From an uncultured Christensenella sp. (GTDB lineage: Bacteria > Bacillota > Clostridia > Christensenellales > Borkfalkiaceae): 28,829 nt of DNA. The notes beneath the pieces were generated by a model. The model was not told where the DNA came from. It did not search any database and was given only the letters and a program-made list of their open reading frames with translations. This document shows positions 1 through 5,739 of the stretch, piece after piece (within the stretch, counting starts at the first letter, position 1; each line of letters opens with the position of its first letter). The position numbers were made by a program, and so were the translations under genes. The stretch is from assembly GCA_910583855.1 (NCBI GenBank), contig CAJTYL010000016.1, positions 1 to 28,829 of the forward strand, given 5' to 3'.

Positions 1-5
1 TAGGG

Positions 6-13
6 CAAAGATA
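6..13 (-). promoter_or_regulatory. Possible leftward -7 box at the left edge
   Basis: Read on the minus strand this is TATCTTTG, a match to the Bacteroidetes -7 consensus TAnnTTTG. It would drive transcription out of the window to the left. I see no TTTG at the expected -33 spacing, so the call is weak. If real, it suggests that the first ~100-200 bases are bacterial chromosome flanking the integrated phage. Confidence 0.3.
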
Positions 14-111
14 CTAATTGTTGAGAAGCCCACATGATTTTATCGGTGAGCCCAAGTAAGTCGCTAAGGATTTCTTTCTACGTTGGATAAGACTCAGAAG
101 GGGATAATAAA

Positions 112-140
112 AAAGGAGAATGAAAAAATCATTCTCCTTT
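112..140 (-). terminator. Intrinsic terminator hairpin
   Basis: A perfect 12-bp inverted repeat (AAAGGAGAATGA, 112-123; TCATTCTCCTTT, 129-140) encloses a 5-base A loop. On the minus strand the stem runs straight into a T-rich tract, as expected for an intrinsic terminator of leftward transcription. It lies about 150 bp beyond the integrase stop, so it could end the integrase operon. It could equally belong to a host gene if the attachment site lies between the two. Confidence 0.75.
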
Positions 141-240
141 GCGGTGCGTACGGCTCTAAGCCCAAGATATTCAAATATAATCAACTGTTATCACATTTTC
201 ATAAATAGCCGAATATTCAGGATTTTACGCTATTGATTGA

Positions 241-289
241 GTACGACCGTACCCAAATAGTAAAGCCATTTTCGGGTACTTTTTCGGGT
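241..289. other. Candidate attachment or integrase/excisionase binding region
   Basis: Between the integrase stop and the terminator hairpin there is a 12-bp palindrome, GTACGACCGTAC (241-252). It is followed by two direct copies of TTTTCGGGT (269-277 and 281-289) spaced 12 bp apart; the second abuts the integrase stop. Short direct repeats beside an integrase gene are typical arm-type recombinase sites, and the att core is usually close by. The right attachment site is not in the window, so the core cannot be defined by matching copies. This is inference from position and repeat structure only. Confidence 0.3.
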
Positions 290-292
290 TTT

Positions 293-1600
293 CTATTTTT
301 TACTATTGCTTCTTCTTTCTTCGGAAAAGGTGTCAAATTTAGACATATTTTCCTCTTTAACCGCATCCACTATTTTTATATACGGCTTCATTGCCTTGTA
401 ATCACTATGCCCCGTCCATTCCATAATAACGTTAGTAGGAATACCCAGCCTTATAGCGTTGCAGATAAACGTCTTTCTTCCGCTATGCGTGGTAAGAAGT
501 TCGCACTTCGGCAAAACATTTTCATAACGTTTGTTTCCCTTGAAAAACACTATTCTAACGGGTTCTTTTATTCCGGCTATTTCGGCAGCTTCTTTAAGGT
601 ATTCATTCATTTTCGCATTACTGATAACCGGAAGGGCTAACCCTTTGGGGAAATGAATGTTTTTGTATTTGTCAAGTATTTGAAGTGCGTATTTGTTAAG
701 CTCTATATGCAAACGGTCTTCGGTTTTCATAGTAACGATAGATATAAAAGGCTTGTTTGTCGTCCGTTTGACATCGCAGGGACGTAACCGGGCTACATCG
801 GAATATCGCAACCCGGTAAAGCAGCAGAAGCAAAATACATCACGTACGCACGACAAAGAACTGCGGTTTTCCGGAAATTGATAGTTTAGAAAGTGTTGCA
901 GTTCTTCCCATGAAAGGAAAATAACTTCTTTGCAGTCTATCCCCTTAAAACGCGGTTTATATTGTTCATGCAAAAGCCCATTATAGTAACCGTTGTTACA
1001 AGCCCAGCGGAGAAACCAACGTACATAACTCATATACTTGCTTACGGTCGTATTCATTTGTCCCGCGTCTTGCAGGTATTTAACAAAGCCTTGTAGCTTT
1101 TCCTTTGTCAGTTGGTTAAGTATTTGCTGGGGCATATAAGCGTACAGATGTTTACGCAAACTGCTAAATTTCGTATAGGTAGCCGGAACCCAGTTATTAG
1201 CCGTTCCAGCTTCTACTACAAATTTGTCGAAAACAGTAAAGAAGTCCGGCGTTACTTCCTTCTTCTTCCTTCCGGCGGCTTCATCGAAAGCCGCCTTAAA
1301 TTCTTTCGCCGTTGGCGTTCTGCGGTTGTCGAGTTCAAACCGGGTTAAGACTTCTTCAACAATAGATGAAAGGTTTGTAAGAGCGCGATTTATTTCGCCT
1401 GCCGTTTGGTTGAAACTATTCTTTGCACCGATTTTCACGCAGGCGTTATTATTGTCCCACTTTTCCGCGTCTATTACATAGCCAGAACGCAAATCCACAC
1501 GAATGCCTGCAAAAGATACCCGCAAACGTATAGGCACGTTTTCCGTAAGCCTATCCCCTTCCGTTCGCGGCGATAATTGGTACTTAATAGAGAATTTCAT
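293..1600 (-). CDS. int: Tyrosine recombinase (phage integrase)
   Basis: A 435-residue site-specific recombinase that would integrate and excise the phage. Layout: an N-terminal arm-binding domain (about 1-100), a SAM-like core-binding domain (about 115-205), then the catalytic domain. The catalytic residues are recognisable: Arg in TGLRYSD, His and Arg in THSGRKTF, His in TGHSDYKAM, and the Tyr nucleophile in KPYIKI close to the C-terminus. Length and layout match integrases of Bacteroides conjugative transposons and phages. The start codon abuts the stop of the upstream small gene at 1600, so the two are translated together. The gene is the last of a leftward operon and lies at the element's edge, as is normal for int. 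It appears intact. Confidence 0.95.
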   Translation of the reverse strand: MKFSIKYQLSPRTEGDRLTENVPIRLRVSFAGIRVDLRSGYVIDAEKWDNNNACVKIGAKNSFNQTAGEINRALTNLSSIVEEVLTRFELDNRRTPTAKEFKAAFDEAAGRKKKEVTPDFFTVFDKFVVEAGTANNWVPATYTKFSSLRKHLYAYMPQQILNQLTKEKLQGFVKYLQDAGQMNTTVSKYMSYVRWFLRWACNNGYYNGLLHEQYKPRFKGIDCKEVIFLSWEELQHFLNYQFPENRSSLSCVRDVFCFCCFTGLRYSDVARLRPCDVKRTTNKPFISIVTMKTEDRLHIELNKYALQILDKYKNIHFPKGLALPVISNAKMNEYLKEAAEIAGIKEPVRIVFFKGNKRYENVLPKCELLTTHSGRKTFICNAIRLGIPTNVIMEWTGHSDYKAMKPYIKIVDAVKEENMSKFDTFSEERRSNSKK

Positions 1601-1902
1601 TATTCAATAAGCATTTTACCGCGCCCGGTTATAAGCCAGCGTGAAGAAATTGGATAATTAACGACCAGCGAATAGATCGCTTCTACTTCTATATTCTTGT
1701 AACGTGATTGGTAGCCGGGCTTCGGAGAAACGCCATAAGTAAGCCGCATTTCCCTATAACGCGGCGCACTTAAATCGTAAAGCGTACAAAACGCTTCCAA
1801 CGCGCTAACCTTACCCAAACTTACAATCGCTTCGATTGCTTCAAAAAAACGGCGGTTTATCCCTTCGCTTATAGTCGAAGGCTTGGCTATTGTACGGGGC
1901 AT
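1600..1902 (-). CDS. Small putative DNA-binding protein upstream of integrase
   Basis: A 100-residue protein whose C-terminal stretch YPISSRWLITGRGKM resembles the end of Bacteroides phage HTH regulators (pattern: Pro, Leu, Trp-Leu-Leu-x-Gly-x-Gly-x-Met). The same pattern occurs in the repressor at 2298-2729 (LNPLWLLLGQGEM). The N-terminal half is predicted helical. It overlaps the integrase start by one base and the upstream gene's end by 16 bp, so it is translationally coupled to both. Being next to int, it could be an excisionase or an integrase-operon regulator, but no excisionase family motif is clear. Specific role unknown. Confidence 0.7.
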   Translation of the reverse strand: MPRTIAKPSTISEGINRRFFEAIEAIVSLGKVSALEAFCTLYDLSAPRYREMRLTYGVSPKPGYQSRYKNIEVEAIYSLVVNYPISSRWLITGRGKMLIE

Positions 1903-2072
1903 AAATTCGCACGTTTAAGGTTAGACATCATTGTATTATATTCCCCTTCCGGTATTCGGGCACATTCATTCCCGGACAAGTAGGCAGCTTCCAACGCATC
2001 AAACACAGCCTCCGGGATAAATGGATACAAAGCCCGGTTACTATAAAACTTATCTACATTTACTTCTACCAT
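1887..2072 (-). CDS. Small hypothetical protein, first gene of integrase operon
   Basis: A 61-residue protein that I do not recognise by family. It starts MVEVNVDKFY and contains PFIPEAVFDALEAAYLSG, an amphipathic helical stretch. The start is supported by the AGCTAT motif directly upstream of ATG, a leader shared with several other genes here. It overlaps the next gene (1902) by 16 bp and so belongs to the leftward integrase operon. Small basic or helical proteins in this position are often excisionases or regulators, but nothing in the sequence proves that. Confidence 0.6.
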   Translation of the reverse strand: MVEVNVDKFYSNRALYPFIPEAVFDALEAAYLSGNECARIPEGEYNTMMSNLKRANLCPVQ

Positions 2073-2188
2073 ATAGCTAATAGTTATTTTTATTGATTTT
2101 TCAATTTAAGCGCGTTTCGTTCCAAAATGGTATAGTTATAAGGCGAAAATAAAATAACGCGAAAATGGGCTTAAAATCGCCTTGTTTT

Positions 2189-2205
2189 CGTATCACTTTA
2201 ATACG
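2189..2205. repeat. 17-bp inverted repeat, IR family member 1
   Basis: CGTAT-CACTTTA-ATACG, a 5-7-5 inverted repeat. It is identical over all 17 bases to the site at 18496-18512. It lies in the gap between the repressor stop and the next leftward gene. See the finding on the five-member family. Confidence 0.7.
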
Positions 2206-2250
2206 GCGATTGTATGATATTATTATCATATAAGTACGTGCGTGTGATAC
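2190..2250 (-). promoter_or_regulatory. Nested palindromes upstream of the integrase operon
   Basis: The 225-bp gap 2073-2297 holds no gene. It contains an 18-bp palindrome TATGATA-TTAT-TATCATA (2213-2230), flanked by an outer inverted pair GTATCAC (2190-2196) and GTGATAC (2244-2250). The first arm of the outer pair overlaps the 17-bp IR. The gap separates the repressor from the integrase operon on the same strand, so it probably carries the int promoter and operators. I found no clear TAnnTTTG box here, so the transcription start cannot be placed. Confidence 0.45.
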
Positions 2251-2297
2251 TACTTTATGAAAACCTTTTCAGTATTTAGGAACTTTGCGACCAAATA

Positions 2298-2729
2298 CTA
2301 AACGGCATTTGCACATCCAGCATGTTCTACCGTCTGGGCATTGGCTTTTTTGCTTAAATCCGTAAGGCTTTCTATTGTACGCTGCTGGCTTTCTATAATT
2401 GAAAGCAAACGCGACTTTTCGTTATTGGCTTCTTCCAGCAACTTAGCCAACAGTTCGGAAGAAGGCAACTCGCCTGCGTTCTGCCGTTGTTCGCCTTCCT
2501 TCTTTTCGTTAGGTAACAACATTTCCCCCTGCCCCAGCAAAAGCCAAAGCGGATTAAGTTCCGGGAACTGTATGCTAATAGCTTGCATTTTATCCGGTTG
2601 AATAGACTTTTTTATAGACATAACATAAGAAGAAGACACACCTATGCGCCTGCAAAATTCCCTTTCGCTAATGTTTAGCGTATCTATAAATTGTTTAAGT
2701 CGCTCTTTTACACTTGTTTCCATAAACAT
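2298..2729 (-). CDS. XRE-family phage repressor
   Basis: A 143-residue DNA-binding protein. Residues ~5-60 form a helix-turn-helix (VKERLKQFIDTLNISEREF, then CRRIGVSSSYVMSIKK), followed by the PLWLLLGQGEMLLP segment typical of Bacteroides phage repressors. The C-terminal third (EANNEKSRLLSIIESQQRTIESL) is a heptad coiled coil likely to mediate dimerisation. There is no S24 peptidase domain, so induction would not go through classical RecA-stimulated self-cleavage. It is divergent from the early genes across the 181-bp control region at 2730-2910, the position of a CI repressor. The Met at residue 3 (2723) is an alternative start. Likely keeps the early promoter off and may control its own. 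Confidence 0.85.
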   Translation of the reverse strand: MFMETSVKERLKQFIDTLNISEREFCRRIGVSSSYVMSIKKSIQPDKMQAISIQFPELNPLWLLLGQGEMLLPNEKKEGEQRQNAGELPSSELLAKLLEEANNEKSRLLSIIESQQRTIESLTDLSKKANAQTVEHAGCANAV

Positions 2730-2784
2730 AACTGTTTCTAAAAGTTAAAAATCGGCTTTCAGCTAAAAATATGAACACTTTTAG

Positions 2785-2816
2785 TTTGCATATTGTATGC
2801 TTTTACTATACATTTG
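2785..2816 (+). promoter_or_regulatory. Early rightward promoter with palindromic operator in its spacer
   Basis: TTTG (2785-2788), 20 bases, then TACATTTG (2809-2816) match the Bacteroidetes vegetative promoter TTTG-N19/20-TAnnTTTG; transcription would start near 2823. The spacer holds a perfect palindrome GCATA-TTG-TATGC (2788-2800). A repressor bound there would block polymerase, so this is the best candidate operator for the divergent XRE repressor. The leader to the ATG at 2911 is ~88 nt. Confidence 0.7.
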
Positions 2817-2838
2817 CATTGTGTTAGTTGTTCAGTTG

Positions 2839-2846
2839 CAAAGGTA
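2839..2846 (-). promoter_or_regulatory. Leftward -7 box for the repressor gene
   Basis: On the minus strand this reads TACCTTTG, matching TAnnTTTG. It is ~110 bp upstream of the repressor ATG and overlaps the start of the rightward leader, giving divergent, partly overlapping transcription units. I find no TTTG at the exact -33 distance. Confidence 0.45.
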
Positions 2847-2910
2847 AGCAAAAAGCGGACACTTAGCAATGACAAAAACACGCTAATTTACAGAAATTTA
2901 TAAAAGCTAT

Positions 2911-3135
2911 ATGATACATACAAGTAAATTCATTAACAAGAACTTCCGCATTAAGGTAAGCGGAATAGACAACGAAGGCAACCGTATTAACAAGTTGGTA
3001 GGCGTTAGCGGTCTTCTGAATTTGATTGGCGAAACTTTAGCCGATAAGTTTGTAACACGCGCTTTGAAAGCCGGATTAGACAAAGTTAAGTGCTGCCTTC
3101 GTCGCGGGCTTCGCGTTACTTTCTACGTAAAATAG
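2911..3135 (+). CDS. Small conserved phage protein, first early gene
   Basis: A 74-residue basic protein (start MIHTSKFINKNFRIKV, end RRGLRVTFYVK). I recognise the general pattern GLLNLIG...ADKFVTRALKAGLDK from Bacteroides phages and mobile elements, where it is an uncharacterised conserved protein. It is the first gene after the early rightward promoter, the Cro position, but I see no helix-turn-helix. The start follows AAAAGCTAT, one instance of the recurring AGCTAT leader. Function unknown. Confidence 0.75.
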   Translation: MIHTSKFINKNFRIKVSGIDNEGNRINKLVGVSGLLNLIGETLADKFVTRALKAGLDKVKCCLRRGLRVTFYVK

Positions 3136-3165
3136 TTCACTCAATTACTTTTAATATTCAGCTAT

Positions 3166-3729
3166 ATGGATAAAGATTTTGAAAGCATTAGAAGCAAGGT
3201 TCTGAAACTACAAGCCCTTGCGGAACGCGGCGAGAAAGGCGAAGCCATAAACGCAAGGCGTTTGTTAGACCAACTGTTAGCCAAATACGGTGTTTCGTTG
3301 GAAGAAATAGTAGAAGCGCAGGAAGAAAAACAACCGTACACTTTCAACGTAAAGGAAAACGGGTACGGATTTACCTTGTTTACCCAATGTTATTTCAATG
3401 TAACAAACGAAAAGCGGATGAGTTACCGCCAGCGCAGAAGATACGTTACCGTTGAATTAACCAAAATGCAGTACGTAGAATTGCAGGCTTTGTACGATTG
3501 GCACTATAAACAGCTTACAAAGGATATGAAGCGGATGCAAAAGGAGTTCACGGAAGCGTACATACAAAAGCATAGGATATTCGGAAAGCATGGCGACGAC
3601 AATAGCGAAGAAGAACGGGAATTAAGCCCGGAAGACCTGCAAAGACTTTTGCGTATGCTTAACTACATGGACAGCATGGAAGATACCAGCTATTACAAGC
3701 AGATAGGTAACGCTTCTTCTTCCGATTAA
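3166..3729 (+). CDS. DUF2786-type protein
   Basis: A 187-residue protein. Residues ~1-45 (KVLKLQALAERGEKGEAINAR, then RLLDQLLAKYGVSLEEI) match the DUF2786 pattern of short helical repeats found in phage proteins of unknown function. A charged middle section and a low-complexity acidic segment (DDNSEEERELS) follow. The start is preceded by CAGCTAT. It is the second early gene; a 17-bp inverted repeat begins at the base right after its stop. Family known, role unknown. Confidence 0.75.
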   Translation: MDKDFESIRSKVLKLQALAERGEKGEAINARRLLDQLLAKYGVSLEEIVEAQEEKQPYTFNVKENGYGFTLFTQCYFNVTNEKRMSYRQRRRYVTVELTKMQYVELQALYDWHYKQLTKDMKRMQKEFTEAYIQKHRIFGKHGDDNSEEERELSPEDLQRLLRMLNYMDSMEDTSYYKQIGNASSSD

Positions 3730-3746
3730 CGTATTACCTTAATACA
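3730..3746. repeat. 17-bp inverted repeat, IR family member 2
   Basis: CGTAT-TACCTTA-ATACA: same 5-7-5 structure with one arm mismatch. It begins at the first base after the stop codon of the DUF2786 gene. Confidence 0.5.
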
Positions 3747-3776
3747 AATCAGAGGAACTATATATAAGCCAGCGGA

Positions 3777-3874
3777 AAAGGAATCCCCTTTGTAAAGGCT
3801 ATAAACCGATGACTGCGGAAACAGACCGCGCGCGGGACGCTACGGGCGTACGAAGGGCGAACCTTCCCCCGCGC
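3777..3874 (+). ncRNA. Structured leader or small RNA candidate
   Basis: The 170-bp gap before the gene at 3900 is unusually GC-rich and folds compactly. A 7-bp closing stem (GCGCGGG 3830-3836, CCCGCGC 3868-3874) encloses two hairpins, ACGC-TACGG-GCGT (3837-3849) and GAAGG-GCGAA-CCTTC (3852-3866). This makes a three-way junction with almost no unpaired linker. Immediately 5' is GCGG-AAACAGA-CCGC (3815-3829), which could stack on the closing stem, and before that AAAGG-AATCC-CCTTT (3777-3791). I could not match it to hammerhead, pistol, twister or a known riboswitch. It could be a cis-regulatory leader for the HTH operon at 3900 or a processed RNA. Folding was done by eye. Confidence 0.45.
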
Positions 3875-3899
3875 ACTATGAATTTTAAATTTTACAATT

Positions 3900-4139
3900 A
3901 TGGTAGTAACAACAGAAAATAAGAAAAAAAGCAGGGGCTTCCTTAGCGGGTTGAACCAATTACGTGTAGGCGATTACAAAATAGCGGTAACGGAAATTAA
4001 AGCCGCTTTGGGAATAAATAACCGGAACAGTTTCTACGCATACCGGGACGGAAAGATAGAACCTAAAGTAACGCAAGCGAAAGCCGTAGAAGGCGTATTC
4101 AACAAATACGGAATAACAGCTAACATTTGGGACGTATGA
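3900..4139 (+). CDS. Small Cro-like DNA-binding protein
   Basis: A 79-residue protein with a basic N-terminus followed by a likely helix-turn-helix: YKIAVTEIKAALGINNRNSF, then YAYRDGKIEPKVTQAKAVEGVF. This resembles small Cro/XRE-like proteins of Bacteroides phages that recur in early operons. Its stop overlaps the next gene's start (ATGA, 4136-4139), so the two DNA-binding proteins are made together. Likely an early transcription regulator; assignment rests on the pattern, not on a full family match. Confidence 0.65.
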   Translation: MVVTTENKKKSRGFLSGLNQLRVGDYKIAVTEIKAALGINNRNSFYAYRDGKIEPKVTQAKAVEGVFNKYGITANIWDV

Positions 4140-4537
4140 AACTAAACGTGGAACTAAGCAGGCGGGAAACCGAAGTAGCACACTTGCTGGCGTGGGGAGC
4201 TTCCAAGAAAGAAGTAGCGGACATTCTGTTTATTTCTACCCGCACCGTAGAGAATACAGCCCGGAACATCTACGCGAAAGTAGGCATACAAAAGGCTACG
4301 GAACTTTGCGTTTGGTGGTTCTGTACAAAGCATAATGTTCCGGTAAGCCTTGACCCGTTAAAACGCACATTCGTAGCGGTAGCCCTTCTTCTGCTTATAC
4401 TCCCGAAGGAACTTACCGGGAACGGCGATTTTTTCAGAGTAGGAAGACGCGCGCAGATTACACGGATTGTCAAAACGACGGGAAGGCGCAAAGGCGAAAA
4501 CGATTATAACCCTTTTGAAGTTTGCAGTTATGACTAA
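4136..4537 (+). CDS. LuxR-type HTH protein with C-terminal hydrophobic segment
   Basis: 133 residues from ATG 4136, chosen because it overlaps the upstream stop as ATGA; an ATG at 4127 exists but lies deeper in the upstream gene. Residues 5-60 form a GerE/LuxR helix-turn-helix: SRRETEVAHLLAWGASKKEV, then ADILFISTRTVENTARNIY. No receiver or ligand domain is present. Residues ~79-90 (FVAVALLLLILP) are strongly hydrophobic but short for a membrane span. It would act as a DNA-binding regulator, possibly membrane-tethered. Bare LuxR HTH proteins like this occur in Bacteroides mobile elements. Confidence 0.75.
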   Translation: MKLNVELSRRETEVAHLLAWGASKKEVADILFISTRTVENTARNIYAKVGIQKATELCVWWFCTKHNVPVSLDPLKRTFVAVALLLLILPKELTGNGDFFRVGRRAQITRIVKTTGRRKGENDYNPFEVCSYD

Positions 4538-4751
4538 GATTTTTAAAGCCATCGGCATAGAATTTACGAAACCGCTAAAGTGGTATAACTGGCTTACCCT
4601 TGCTTGGGTTGCCGTTTCCTTTATACTTCTAAGCATTGACACTGAAACCGCGCCTATATGGGCAGTATTCCTTGTAGTTGCGAATTTCGCCCTTTCAATA
4701 AAGGTTGCGGCGAAGACAATACCGGACATTAAAGACGACGAAAACAGTTAG
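4530..4751 (+). CDS. Small two-helix membrane protein
   Basis: 73 residues from the ATG at 4530, which overlaps the stop of the LuxR-type gene by 8 bp; an upstream in-frame ATG at 4467 lies deep in that gene and is less likely. Two membrane segments are apparent (about residues 19-37, NWLTLAWVAVSFILL, and 43-60, WAVFLVVANFALSIKVA), followed by a charged tail ending DIKDDENS. No family recognised. A small inner-membrane protein in an early operon could act in superinfection exclusion, but that is speculation. Compare the small membrane protein at 17515. Confidence 0.65.
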   Translation: MTKIFKAIGIEFTKPLKWYNWLTLAWVAVSFILLSIDTETAPIWAVFLVVANFALSIKVAAKTIPDIKDDENS

Positions 4752-4754
4752 ACT

Positions 4755-5039
4755 ATGGACACAAAGAAACGAATAATAGACCTTACGCTCGGCGAACTTA
4801 TGGACGCGATAGACGAACGTATAGAAGTTGCGGCACAGAAGCCGGAAAAGCCTAAAGCGGCGAAACGTTACGTGTACGGTTTGAAAGGGCTTGCAATTCT
4901 ATTAGGGTGTTCCAAGACAACCGCAGCACGGTTGAAGGCTTCCGGGCGGATTGATGCAGCGATAACGCAAGTAGGCGCGCTACTGATTATTGACGCTGAT
5001 TTAGCGTTAAAGCTGGCAGCAGGAAACAAAAAGAAATAA
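4755..5039 (+). CDS. DUF3853-family DNA-binding protein
   Basis: A 94-residue protein. The core YVYGLKGLAILLGCSKTTAA, then RLKASGRIDAAITQVGALLI, matches DUF3853, a Bacteroidetes mobile-element family with an excisionase/MerR-like winged helix-turn-helix. It lies 3 bp after the membrane-protein gene in the early operon. Possible roles are excisionase, anti-repressor or regulator; the sequence does not separate these. Confidence 0.75.
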   Translation: MDTKKRIIDLTLGELMDAIDERIEVAAQKPEKPKAAKRYVYGLKGLAILLGCSKTTAARLKASGRIDAAITQVGALLIIDADLALKLAAGNKKK

Positions 5040-5057
5040 CTTTTAAAACACAGCTAT

Positions 5058-5738
5058 ATGATTAAAAACATTTGGATTAACATTCCCGGCTTTTCTAAAT
5101 ATGAAATAAATAGGGAGAGCAGGCAGATACGAAGTTACTGCCGGGGAGTAGAACCGCGTATATTGAAACCATGCAATAACGCATTGATATTAAAGGCGGA
5201 TAACGGGGAAAAATACACCGGAAGCCTTAAACGTTTCCTTTATTCGGCGGAAAAGAACATAGACCCGCGCGAAATTAGCCGAAAATACTGTATAGTTGAA
5301 ACAACCAGCGGGCAGATAGAACTAATAGATCGTAACACATTTCAAGAACGGATTAGGGAGCGTTTGAGAAAGAGAACAAGCGTTTCCAATATACAAGAAG
5401 AATATTTGAACGCCATCCAATTTTGCGCGATTGTATTGCAGGCATACCGGACAGGTGATTTTTCAATGGTAATAACCGAGATTGAAAGCCGCAAGGCAAA
5501 AGTAACGGAATATATCATCCGGCACAGAATAGCGGTACAGCCGGAACGCGTACGGGAAGTTTGGGAAGCCGTCTTAGACGTAGCCCTAAACTGCATCATA
5601 GAGAAGCGCACCTACATAGTAAACCTTACGGGCTACCTGAACAGCATAGCACGCTCCTATGCAGCCCAAAAGAAGAAATTAGAGAAAATAACCGTAAGTC
5701 TTGACGCGGGATTTTATTCACTTCAAAAATATCAGTAA
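5058..5738 (+). CDS. Protein with NUMOD4-like N-terminus
   Basis: A 226-residue protein. The start IWINIPGFSKYEINRESRQI fits the NUMOD4 DNA-recognition motif (Trp, Ile-Pro-Gly-Phe, Tyr-Glu-hydrophobic, then RS) usually found before an HNH homing-endonuclease domain. No HNH follows; instead there is a mostly helical, charged region (residues ~110-210). It may be a homing-endonuclease relic or a DNA-binding protein that kept the motif. The start is preceded by CAGCTAT. The stop lies one base before the ATPase start (5740), so the two are co-expressed. Function unknown. Confidence 0.6.
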   Translation: MIKNIWINIPGFSKYEINRESRQIRSYCRGVEPRILKPCNNALILKADNGEKYTGSLKRFLYSAEKNIDPREISRKYCIVETTSGQIELIDRNTFQERIRERLRKRTSVSNIQEEYLNAIQFCAIVLQAYRTGDFSMVITEIESRKAKVTEYIIRHRIAVQPERVREVWEAVLDVALNCIIEKRTYIVNLTGYLNSIARSYAAQKKKLEKITVSLDAGFYSLQKYQ

Positions 5739-5739
5739 T

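Noticed and set aside
1..230. tRNA or tmRNA end as attachment site
   Set aside because: No cloverleaf, T-loop or CCA-like end could be read on either strand.
3812..3823. CCGATGA followed by GAAAC near 3806, hammerhead-like
   Set aside because: The core has C in place of the invariant U, and GAAA is in a loop rather than after stem II; the stems do not fit.
5058..5738. HNH homing endonuclease
   Set aside because: Only the NUMOD4-like start is present; no HNH catalytic residues follow.
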